Shown here: piece by piece, positions 35,159 through 42,245 of the stretch | How the letters are laid out: the number at the start of each line of letters is the position of its first letter | How positions within the stretch are numbered: the stretch's first letter is position 1 | NCBI GenBank assembly: GCA_000293845.2 | Contig: ALYF01000003.1 | Location: 434,001-498,000, forward strand | Direction: 5' to 3' | Origin: an alpha proteobacterium IMCC14465 | GTDB taxonomy: Bacteria; Pseudomonadota; Alphaproteobacteria; RS24 | Length of the DNA stretch: 64,000 nucleotides | Translations under genes and position numbers: made by a program | Notes under the pieces: model-generated | Told to the model about the DNA's origin: nothing | The model's input: the letters and a program-made list of their open reading frames with translations, nothing else | Databases searched by the model: none

Positions 35159-35453
35159 GTTTCAAGTAAATTTTAAGTAGCAGTGCCTAAGCTTTAAATA
35201 GAAGCGCCTAAGTTGATAGTAAAAGCGTTTGTATCATTCGTAAGATTTAAAAATAAAATTTGAATGATCCTTTCGTAGCTTTGCAATAACCGTTTTTAGT
35301 AAATCTCCAGTCAGTAAGCCTTCCGTTTGTACTCCGTTTTGTGTCTGCGTTTAAAATGTCAGTTTTAGGCGTTCACCCAAGAATAAATAAATGCATCGGC
35401 TCTCCGGTAAGGGCGGGTCGTAAAAATAAAAACAGAAAAGTGGATTATAAAAA

Positions 35454-36782
35454 ATGTTCCTAGATCGTCGTTTTTTACAAAACAAGCTCCTCAGCAGCTC
35501 TTCCTTTACACCAGCAGACACGCTCAATCATAATCGTGAGAAAAATTTCAGGCTTATAAGTTCGCCTTATACGCTGTCTCCGATTCTGGCAGTTTTGTTG
35601 GCCGCATGTGGCGGCGGAGGGACGGTGAGAGTTCCGGTCTATCTGACAGATCCTAATGCCACAAGGCCGACAGGGCCGGATGGTGTTACCCCCCCGGTTG
35701 CGCCGGATGGTGGAACTGGTGGCGGTGCTGGTGGCGGTACTGGTGGCGGCGGCGCTGGCGACTTTAATGCCCAGCCATTTTCTGTTTTTGTGGCAGACGG
35801 TATTATTGAAGGCGCGCGCGTTTATGTAGATGTGGATGAAGACGTGAAAGCCACATTTGATGATAATGAAATTCAGCTTGTTGCCTCGCTTGTCGCCATT
35901 GCCCGTCTAAAGGCCGAGGCTGAAGGCGCGGAGGAAATTACGTTCCTGCCGGGGCTTGAGAATTCTGCTTTAGAAGTGGTGACATCTGAGCGTTCACTTT
36001 TCAAAAAAAGAACAGGTGCGTTAAATGCCAGCCTGACGGTTATTGAACAGAATATCCGCGAGAATGAGGTTTTGGCAAAAAATCTTAAAGAGAGAGTGGA
36101 AATCATCAGACCCCTCGTCGAAAAGGGATATGAGCCAAGGCTTTCGCTTTTAGAACTCGAGTCGAATTACGATCAAGCCATGTTGGCGGCTCAAAAAGCG
36201 CGCGATGAACATAAAGCGACAATTGATAATTTCCGCGCCGATGCAGCCAGTCAACTTGCGGAGCAAGAAGTTGCCGCGCGTCAGGCTGGCGCTCGTGAAG
36301 ATGCTTATCTTGCGAAAGTGCGCCATGCAGATGTGCGCGCGCCAAGTAGTGGCATTGTGACCTCTGTGAAAATTAAAACCGTCGGTGCGGTTTTGCAGGC
36401 CGGTACTGTGCTGGCTGAAATTGTCCCGGATGAACAGAGCCTGCTCATTCGAGCCAGATTGCCGGCAGATGATGTGGCGAATATCTATCCCGGTCAGATT
36501 GCTCAGGTCTCTTTGTCAACTTATGATGTATCCCGCTACGGGTCGCTGGAAGGCGTGGTGCAACGTATCGCGCAAAATACCACGCAAGAAGAAGGTATAC
36601 CGCCATATTATGTGACCATGATTGAGGTTCCCAATCCGCAATTCTCAAAAAGCGAAACGCCTGTAGAGATTACGACGGGGACGCCGACGGTCATTGATAT
36701 TATCGGTAAGAAGCGCACCGTGCTGAGCTATATTCTGACTCCGCTGGAGCGCGCGGCTGGTGTCGCGTTTAGGGAGCAGTAG
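35454..36782 (+). CDS. Chimeric gene: surface lipoprotein N-terminus fused to type I secretion adaptor (HlyD-like) C-terminus
   Basis: One uninterrupted frame of 442 residues made of two unrelated parts. Residues 1-140: a long basic leader, the hydrophobic stretch LSPILAVLLAAC with a lipobox Cys at 52, a Gly-rich linker (GGTGGGAGGGTGGGGAGD) and the start of an extracellular repeat module, GARVYVDVDEDVKATFDDNE, as in large secreted calcium-binding adhesins. Residues ~143-442: an HlyD/LapC/PrtE-type membrane fusion protein from within its first lipoyl half, with a coiled coil (~145-290), the second lipoyl half ADVRAPSSGIVTSVKIKTVG, a beta-barrel domain and the typical end SYILTPLERAAGVAFREQ. 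The adaptor's own membrane anchor and first half-lipoyl segment are missing. The junction lies near 35859-35882. I infer an in-frame deletion that removed most of a type I secretion locus; function is doubtful. Confidence 0.7.
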   Translation: MFLDRRFLQNKLLSSSSFTPADTLNHNREKNFRLISSPYTLSPILAVLLAACGGGGTVRVPVYLTDPNATRPTGPDGVTPPVAPDGGTGGGAGGGTGGGGAGDFNAQPFSVFVADGIIEGARVYVDVDEDVKATFDDNEIQLVASLVAIARLKAEAEGAEEITFLPGLENSALEVVTSERSLFKKRTGALNASLTVIEQNIRENEVLAKNLKERVEIIRPLVEKGYEPRLSLLELESNYDQAMLAAQKARDEHKATIDNFRADAASQLAEQEVAARQAGAREDAYLAKVRHADVRAPSSGIVTSVKIKTVGAVLQAGTVLAEIVPDEQSLLIRARLPADDVANIYPGQIAQVSLSTYDVSRYGSLEGVVQRIAQNTTQEEGIPPYYVTMIEVPNPQFSKSETPVEITTGTPTVIDIIGKKRTVLSYILTPLERAAGVAFREQ

Positions 36783-37482
36783 CCTTAAGCTTTTGGGTGA
36801 GTTGTTCGATATATGGCAGTAAATTCGTGACCATAATGGCAACGCCGTCGCGGTTTGGGTGAATGAGATCCGCCTGATTAAGCGCGGGGTCTGCCGCCAC
36901 GCCCTCAAGCAAAAATGGCATAAAGACCACATCATATTGCGCCGCCAGATGCGGATAGATGGCATCGAATGTTGCCACATAATCTTCCCCCATATTGCGG
37001 GGCGCGGCCATGCCGGCAAGAAGCATGGGCATGTCGGTTTTCTTGGCTTTAATAATCATGGCTTCAATATTTTTGCTTGTCGATTCTGGCGGTACCCCAC
37101 GCAAGGCATCATTACCGCCTAGCGCGATAATAAGCGCGTCTGTTTCGGGCGGGATTGACCACTCAAACCGCGCCAGCCCGCCAGCAGTCGTATCACCTGA
37201 AAGGCCGGCATTGACGATGCGAATATTTTCCTTTTTTTTATCAAGGGCGGTTTGCAGCTGACCCGTTAAACCCTCGTCAATTGGTAAGCCATAACCAGCG
37301 GTTAAGCTATCGCCCAAAATGGTTATGATGACGGGTAAAGCCTCACTTTTTACATGACTAATACTTGCGAGTAAAAAAGCAGCACAAAAAATAAGCGTCC
37401 AGAAACCCGAAATAATCGTATAGGTCTGGTATATAATCACCCTTTGGCAGTTTTGAAATAAATTGGAGTGCTTGCCTAACAT
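36769..37482 (-). CDS. tesA: GDSL-family arylesterase/lysophospholipase (TesA-like)
   Basis: A secreted GDSL/SGNH hydrolase of up to 237 residues. A hydrophobic signal segment (FWTLIFCAAFLLASISHV) ends near residue 47. Block I is ITILGDSLTAGYGLP with the nucleophile Ser, block II has the Gly of NAGLSGDTTAGG, block III is ALGGNDALRG with the oxyanion Asn, and block V is DLIHPNRDG with Asp and His. It would hydrolyse acyl esters or thioesters in the periplasm. The 3' end overlaps the chimeric gene by 14 bp. Start uncertain: the ATG at 37482 overlaps the ybbA start, while a GTG at 37440 is a shorter option. Divergent from ybbA-ybbP exactly as in E. coli. Confidence 0.88.
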   Translation of the reverse strand: MLGKHSNLFQNCQRVIIYQTYTIISGFWTLIFCAAFLLASISHVKSEALPVIITILGDSLTAGYGLPIDEGLTGQLQTALDKKKENIRIVNAGLSGDTTAGGLARFEWSIPPETDALIIALGGNDALRGVPPESTSKNIEAMIIKAKKTDMPMLLAGMAAPRNMGEDYVATFDAIYPHLAAQYDVVFMPFLLEGVAADPALNQADLIHPNRDGVAIMVTNLLPYIEQLTQKLKATAP

Positions 37483-38161
37483 GTCAGCCGATACCCTTCT
37501 TGAAGTACAAAATTTACACGTCTCCCTGCCAAGCCTCGCAGGAGATGTTCATATCCTTAAAGGCATCGACCTGACTGTCAAGAAAGGCGAGGCAATTGGC
37601 TTAACGGGGCCATCGGGCTCCGGCAAATCAACCTTGCTGATGACACTCGCCGGGTTGGAGTTGCCGAGCCAAGGTAAGGTAACGATGAACAATCATTGTT
37701 TGTCAGATATGGATGAGGATGCGCTGGCGCGTTTTCGTCAGACTAATATTGGCATTGTTTTCCAATCCTTTCATCTTATCCCGACACTAACAGCGTTTGA
37801 AAATGTCACCCTGCCGCTGGAACTTGCTGGCATGGGTAAGGATTATCTTGAAAAAGCTGAAACGGCGCTGGCTAATGTCGGTTTAGCGCATCGGCTGGAC
37901 CATTATCCGGGGCAACTTTCCGGCGGTGAGCAACAGCGCGTCGCTCTGGCGCGCGCAGTTATCGCGCAACCGCCTGTTTTGCTGGCAGATGAACCAACGG
38001 GTAATCTCGACCAATCGAATGGGTCACAAATTATGGATTTGATTTTCGGTCTCAAGGAAAGCCTTGGGGTGACATTAATTATGGTGACGCATGATATGGG
38101 GCTGGCGCGACGCTGTGATCGAATTATCTCTTTACGCGATGGGATGATTGATGCGGCGTGA
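37481..38161 (+). CDS. ybbA: ABC transporter ATP-binding protein YbbA (LolD-like)
   Basis: A 226-residue ATPase subunit. Walker A is GLTGPSGSGKSTLLMTLAGL, the Q loop is in GIVFQSFHLIPTLTAFENV, the ABC signature is LSGGEQQRVALARA, Walker B is VLLADEPTGNLD, and the switch His is in MVTHDMGLA. This is the MacB/LolD class that drives FtsX-type permeases by mechanotransmission. The start is placed at the ATG at 37481 (MSADTLLEVQNL). It overlaps ybbP by 11 bp, so the two form one transporter. In E. coli the same pair is divergent from tesA; its substrate is not established. Confidence 0.92.
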   Translation: MSADTLLEVQNLHVSLPSLAGDVHILKGIDLTVKKGEAIGLTGPSGSGKSTLLMTLAGLELPSQGKVTMNNHCLSDMDEDALARFRQTNIGIVFQSFHLIPTLTAFENVTLPLELAGMGKDYLEKAETALANVGLAHRLDHYPGQLSGGEQQRVALARAVIAQPPVLLADEPTGNLDQSNGSQIMDLIFGLKESLGVTLIMVTHDMGLARRCDRIISLRDGMIDAA

Positions 38162-40850
38162 TGCGAAATCTTCTGATGTTAGTCTGTTAAAGATGCCGTC
38201 AATGTTACGTCTCGCTATCCGCTTGGCGTTTCGAGAGCTTAAAGGTGGTATTAAAGGTTTTCGCATTTTTTTAGCCTGTCTGGCGCTTGGTGTGATGGCG
38301 ATTGCCGGTGTGGGGTCCCTCTCCGAAGCGCTTGTCTCAGGCCTTAATGCGAAAGGCCAGTCTATTTTGGGTGGCGACCTTTCTATCACCATGATGCACC
38401 GTACATTAAGTGCCGCCGAAGAAGACTGGTTGCGCGCGCGTTATGACGTCTCTTCTTCAAACGAGATGCGCAGTATGGTTCGTTATGATGCGCGGGACAG
38501 CTCAAATGACATCTCAAATGAGAGCGCAAACGAAAGTGATGAAACGGAACAGATGCGTCATGCTCTGGTCGAGTTGAAAACCATCGACACGCTTTATCCG
38601 CTTTACGGCACATTAGATATAGAACCCGCGATTGACCCACATAATGCTCTTGGGGTTCAGAAATCCGAGAGTGATGAAGAAAATTACGGTGCGCTGGTAG
38701 AACCAGCCCTGCTGGAAACGCTGGGCATTGAGGTGGGAGATACGATTAAAATCGGGTCAGGTTTCTTTCCGGTCATGGGGATTATTCTCCTTGAGCCGGA
38801 CCGATTATCCGGTGGGTTTGCGATTGGGCCACGCGTCTTGCTCAATGAGGCTGGCGCGCGTCATTCCGGCTTGTATCAACCGGGCAGTTTTGTTGAAAAT
38901 AATTACCGTCTGCGTGCCAAAACGCAACTATCTGAGAGTGATTTGAAGCTTGCCAAGGCCGAGATGAATAAGGCCTTTCCAGATGCGGGCTGGCAAATCA
39001 AAGAACGGACAGACGCTTCGCCATCTTTGCGTCGCAGTATTGAACGCATGGCTATTTTTCTGACGCTTGTGGGGCTGACAGCCCTTGTTGTTGGCGGTAT
39101 CGGGGTCGGTAATGCTGTGCGGGCTTATCTTGATCATCGCCGCAATACCATTGCTATTATCAAGTCTCTCGGAGCAACGGGTGGTTTGGTTTTCCTATTT
39201 TATATGCTGCAGATTATTCTTATGGCGTTACTGGGTATTTTGCTTGGCCTTGCACTGGGTGCATTGACGCCTTTATTGGTAAATAGTCTGCTGGCGTCGC
39301 TTTTGCCTTTCACTCTTGATATGCGTTTATTCCCTGCACCTCTGGCCGCTGCTACCGGATTTGGTTTGCTCACGGCAATCGGTTTTGCGCTGAACCCTCT
39401 GGCGCGGGCGCGGGCTATTCCCGTCGCCAGTCTGTTCCGTGACGGAATCGTGCAGGAAAAAACGTCCCGCTTTGATTTCACTTCTTGGTCATTTTGGCTG
39501 ATGGGACTTCATGTGCTGTGCTTGCTTGGTCTGGTTTTGATTTCATTTCTTGTGGTTCGATATATTGAGATTACGCTCTGGTTTCTTGTAGGTGTGATTG
39601 GGAGTTATCTTATACTTAAGTTTGCCGCAGGGATTATTTCGACCCTTGCACGTTTAGCCGGACGTCGCCGCAAACTGCCAAGCCCTGAATTTCGGATTGC
39701 ACTGAAGAATATTCATCGTCCCGATGCGCCGACACAGGCAGTCATGTTGTCTATCGGGCTGGCGGTAACTTTGCTGAGTGTTATTTCGCTGGTCGACGGT
39801 AATCTCAAGTCCGAGATAGATGGTGATATTCCTGATATGGCGCCATCTTTCTTTTTGCTGGATGTGCAGACGCAACAATTAGATGGGGTGAAAGGCCTCG
39901 CTCAGGCGTCAACGGGATTTAGGGCGTTAAATACCAGCCCTATGTTGCGCGGTCGGTTGACTCATGTGAATGGTGTCCCGTCCCGCGATGTTTCGCCCGC
40001 GCCGGAGGCTGAATGGGTGCTGCGAGGTGATCGCGGCCTTACCTATGCAGCGGCAAAGCCTGAAGGCATCGTGTTGACCGAAGGGGAATGGTGGCCAGCG
40101 GATTATGCCGGGCCGCCTCTCCTGTCGTTGGATTATGAGATTGCTGCGGGATTAGGACTAAAACGCGGTGATACCGTAACGGTGAATGTGCTGGGGCGAC
40201 CTTTTACGGCGGAAATCACAAATTTGCGAAAAGTCGACTGGGAGTCGATGGGTATTAATTTTGTCTTTCTGTTTTCACCTCAGCCACTGGCTTCTGCGCC
40301 GCATGCTCATTTGATGACGATTTCAATGGATGAGATGGAAAACGAGACAGGCGCATTGAGCGGAGAGGTCGCGCTTAGGCGCGCATTGATAAATGATTTC
40401 CCAAATATCACTGTTATCCGCATTAAGGAGTCGCTGGAAACCATTAAGGATATTCTCGATGATTTCGGGCTGGCAGTGCGCGCCATGAGCGCCTTATCTA
40501 TCATTACCGGTATTTTGGTGTTGTCGGGAGCGATTGCAGGCGGGCATCGTAAGCGCGTTTATGATGCGGTGATGATGAAGGTGCTGGGTGCGGAACGCCG
40601 TCGGATTTTATACGTCTATCTGATTGAATATGGGCTGACAGGCTTTGGGGCTGCACTTATCGCCGCGTTTATCGGCACATTCGCAGCTTGGGCGGTCGTA
40701 AAATTTGTGTTGGGGATTACATGGGTGATGTTGCCGGGTACTTTGGCATTAACGGTACTTGGCGCGACTGGCATTTCGATGTTTCTGGGGCTTCTGGGGA
40801 CATGGCGGAGTCTTGGTGTGAAAGCTGCACCGGTTTTACGTTCGGATTAA
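38151..40850 (+). CDS. ybbP: FtsX-like ABC transporter permease YbbP
   Basis: An 899-residue permease. Membrane segments are one near the N-terminus (FRIFLACLALGVMAIAGVGS), a three-span FtsX block near residues 300-420 (including MAIFLTLVGLTALVVGGIGV), further central spans around 440-490, and a C-terminal FtsX block ending in FLGLLGTWRSLGVKAAPVL. Two large periplasmic domains lie between. It matches the YbbP group (~800-850 residues in E. coli) that pairs with YbbA. The ATG at 38151 follows GGGA. Residues ~117-128 contain a short repeat (SSNDISNESANES) from a 12-bp DNA duplication, in a likely periplasmic loop. Confidence 0.9.
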   Translation: MRRDAKSSDVSLLKMPSMLRLAIRLAFRELKGGIKGFRIFLACLALGVMAIAGVGSLSEALVSGLNAKGQSILGGDLSITMMHRTLSAAEEDWLRARYDVSSSNEMRSMVRYDARDSSNDISNESANESDETEQMRHALVELKTIDTLYPLYGTLDIEPAIDPHNALGVQKSESDEENYGALVEPALLETLGIEVGDTIKIGSGFFPVMGIILLEPDRLSGGFAIGPRVLLNEAGARHSGLYQPGSFVENNYRLRAKTQLSESDLKLAKAEMNKAFPDAGWQIKERTDASPSLRRSIERMAIFLTLVGLTALVVGGIGVGNAVRAYLDHRRNTIAIIKSLGATGGLVFLFYMLQIILMALLGILLGLALGALTPLLVNSLLASLLPFTLDMRLFPAPLAAATGFGLLTAIGFALNPLARARAIPVASLFRDGIVQEKTSRFDFTSWSFWLMGLHVLCLLGLVLISFLVVRYIEITLWFLVGVIGSYLILKFAAGIISTLARLAGRRRKLPSPEFRIALKNIHRPDAPTQAVMLSIGLAVTLLSVISLVDGNLKSEIDGDIPDMAPSFFLLDVQTQQLDGVKGLAQASTGFRALNTSPMLRGRLTHVNGVPSRDVSPAPEAEWVLRGDRGLTYAAAKPEGIVLTEGEWWPADYAGPPLLSLDYEIAAGLGLKRGDTVTVNVLGRPFTAEITNLRKVDWESMGINFVFLFSPQPLASAPHAHLMTISMDEMENETGALSGEVALRRALINDFPNITVIRIKESLETIKDILDDFGLAVRAMSALSIITGILVLSGAIAGGHRKRVYDAVMMKVLGAERRRILYVYLIEYGLTGFGAALIAAFIGTFAAWAVVKFVLGITWVMLPGTLALTVLGATGISMFLGLLGTWRSLGVKAAPVLRSD
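38499..38534. repeat. 12-bp tandem repeat within ybbP
   Basis: AGCTCAAATGAC, ATCTCAAATGAG and AGCGCAAACGAA follow each other at 38499-38534: three related 12-bp units in frame, encoding Ser-Ser-Asn-Asp / Ile-Ser-Asn-Glu / Ser-Ala-Asn-Glu. Confidence 0.75.
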
Positions 40851-40959
40851 TGTCCCTCACCCGAAATACGTATAATGCCCAAGGTTTTTTACCAGTTAAG
40901 CCTTGAATTTTCGGGTCTAACATCTGATATTATAACTATATCAACTTGAAAGGTGATGC

Positions 40960-41676
40960 ATGTCTGATTTTGACAATATGAACTCTCAAAACCTCGCAGC
41001 TGAAGCGCGCAGTCGTGATATTGACGAAGGTCTGCGCATCTACATGCTGAAGGTCTATAACTATATGTCCGTTGGGCTGCTGGTGACAGCTCTGGCTGCA
41101 TTTTTTGGTGCGTCTTCCGGCATTTACCAGGCCATAGCCAATACGCCGCTGGTTTGGGTTGTCATGCTTGCACCCCTAGGGCTTGTCCTTTATTTATCCG
41201 CCCGGATAAATAAAATGTCTGCAAATGCGGCGCGTACAACCTTCTTTACCTATTCCGGTATTATGGGTTTTTCTCTGTCCTATATTTTGCTGGTCTTCAC
41301 GCAAGAAAGCATTGTGACAACATTTTTGGTCACTTCTGCCTCTTTCGGGGCGCTTAGCCTTTATGGTTACACGACCAAGAAAGACCTGTCGGGCATGCGC
41401 TCCTTCCTGCTTATGGGGCTGTTTGGAATTATTTTGGCGTCGATCGTCAATATTTTCATGGCCAGCGCGGCGATGAATTTTGCGATTTCCGTGATTGGCG
41501 TGTTGCTATTTGCAGCGTTGACAGCTTATGACACACAGGCCATTAAGCAGATGTATTATGCTGGCGACACCAGAGAAATTGCTGAAAAGAAGGCAGTTCT
41601 CGGCGCGTTGAGACTATATCTCGATTTCGTGAATATGTTCCTCTTCCTGCTACAATTCCTCGGTAATCGGGACTAG
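40960..41676 (+). CDS. Bax inhibitor-1/YccA family membrane protein
   Basis: A 238-residue protein with seven predicted membrane spans, beginning after a polar tail of about 35 residues (MSDFDNMNSQNLAAEARSRD). Typical BI-1 parts are GLRIYMLKVYNYMSVGLLVT, FFTYSGIMGFSLSYILLVF, SLYGYTTKKDLSGMRSFLLM, and the C-terminal FAALTAYDTQAIKQMYY with the conserved Asp followed by ALRLYLDFVNMFLFLLQFLG. Bacterial members (YbhL/YetJ type) act as pH-sensitive calcium leak channels or FtsH modulators; the role here is inferred. AAAGGTG precedes the ATG. A hairpin terminator lies 32 bp after the stop. Confidence 0.92.
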   Translation: MSDFDNMNSQNLAAEARSRDIDEGLRIYMLKVYNYMSVGLLVTALAAFFGASSGIYQAIANTPLVWVVMLAPLGLVLYLSARINKMSANAARTTFFTYSGIMGFSLSYILLVFTQESIVTTFLVTSASFGALSLYGYTTKKDLSGMRSFLLMGLFGIILASIVNIFMASAAMNFAISVIGVLLFAALTAYDTQAIKQMYYAGDTREIAEKKAVLGALRLYLDFVNMFLFLLQFLGNRD

Positions 41677-41706
41677 TTGGCAGAATAACAGATAATTCAA
41701 TCTGGT

Positions 41707-42111
41707 TTAAAAGGCGCGGATAATCTGCGCCTTTTTTGCTTTCCGCTTCGGGTCTTTCTTTATTTTGATGGCTTTTAAAACCTGTGTGAGGTCGTGCCCA
41801 CGTTTCAGCACATGCCCGTGGCTGTTGACCAACGCATACATGCCTTGCCTTTTATGAAGAGAGGGGTTTTTCTCAATACGATAAAGCGGATGGTCATGTG
41901 CACGTTTGAAGATGCTGAAAACAGCCAAATCTTTCATCGCGTCAATGCCGTAATCACGCCAGCGCCCATCGGCAACATGTCTGCCGTAAAGCGACAAAAT
42001 AATGTCCAACTCTTGTCGGGTCCACATTGTCAGCTTTGACGGTCGGGTTGCACTTTGTTTTTCAAGCTCAAAAGCATTGCCGACAAATTGCAGGGATTTA
42101 GACTGACTCAT
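41707..42111 (-). CDS. DUF2794 domain-containing protein
   Basis: A 134-residue protein of the alphaproteobacterial DUF2794 family. Its conserved run is LTMWTRQELDIILSLYGRHV, WRDYGIDAMKDLAVFSIFKR, PLYRIEKNPSLHKRQGMYAL and GHVLKRGHDLTQVLKAI, followed by a Lys-rich tail. The function is unknown. It is regularly found near acnA, as here, about 115 bp downstream on the same strand. The gap to acnA consists largely of copies of the acnA 3' end. Confidence 0.9.
   Translation of the reverse strand: MSQSKSLQFVGNAFELEKQSATRPSKLTMWTRQELDIILSLYGRHVADGRWRDYGIDAMKDLAVFSIFKRAHDHPLYRIEKNPSLHKRQGMYALVNSHGHVLKRGHDLTQVLKAIKIKKDPKRKAKKAQIIRAF
41709..41737. terminator. Bidirectional intrinsic terminator between the BI-1 and DUF2794 genes
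   Basis: AAAAGGCGC (41709-41717) pairs perfectly with GCGCCTTTT (41727-41735) around a 9-base loop; T residues follow on the plus strand and four T on the minus strand. It overlaps the last codons of the DUF2794 gene, so it serves both convergent genes. Confidence 0.9.
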
Positions 42112-42158
42112 GGTCTAATCCTGACGTAAATTTGCCGGCAAGGCAAATGGTCTCTTAT

Positions 42159-42245
42159 TTAAGCGGCGAGCTGACACTAACTATCGCGCGCCTTAAGCGG
42201 CGAGCTGACCCTAACTATCGTCCGCCTTAAGCGGCAAGCTGACGG
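42159..42245. repeat. 34-bp tandem repeat copying the 3' end of acnA
   Basis: TTAAGCGGCGAGCTGACACT starts a 34-bp unit at 42159; a second unit (one C for A and one change in GCGCGCC/GTCCGCC) starts at 42193; and the third, partial unit at 42227 contains the real acnA stop codon and last codons (LRQLAA on the minus strand). The two outer copies lie beyond the stop, so the array grew by copying the gene terminus. Confidence 0.9.

Larger units (their letters stand above)
34650..35453. other. 804-bp AT-rich gap without a convincing gene
   Basis: The stretch is markedly AT-rich compared with its neighbours. It holds two tandem repeats (34998-35033 and 35129-35158) and an 8-bp inverted repeat TTATTGGT/ACCAATAA (35081-35088 with 35098-35105, loop GCATGTTCA... 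shortened). An open frame of 111 codons on the minus strand (34721-35056) has low-complexity composition and partly consists of the repeat, so I do not call it a gene. The right part would be the leader of the chimeric gene at 35454. Confidence 0.5.
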
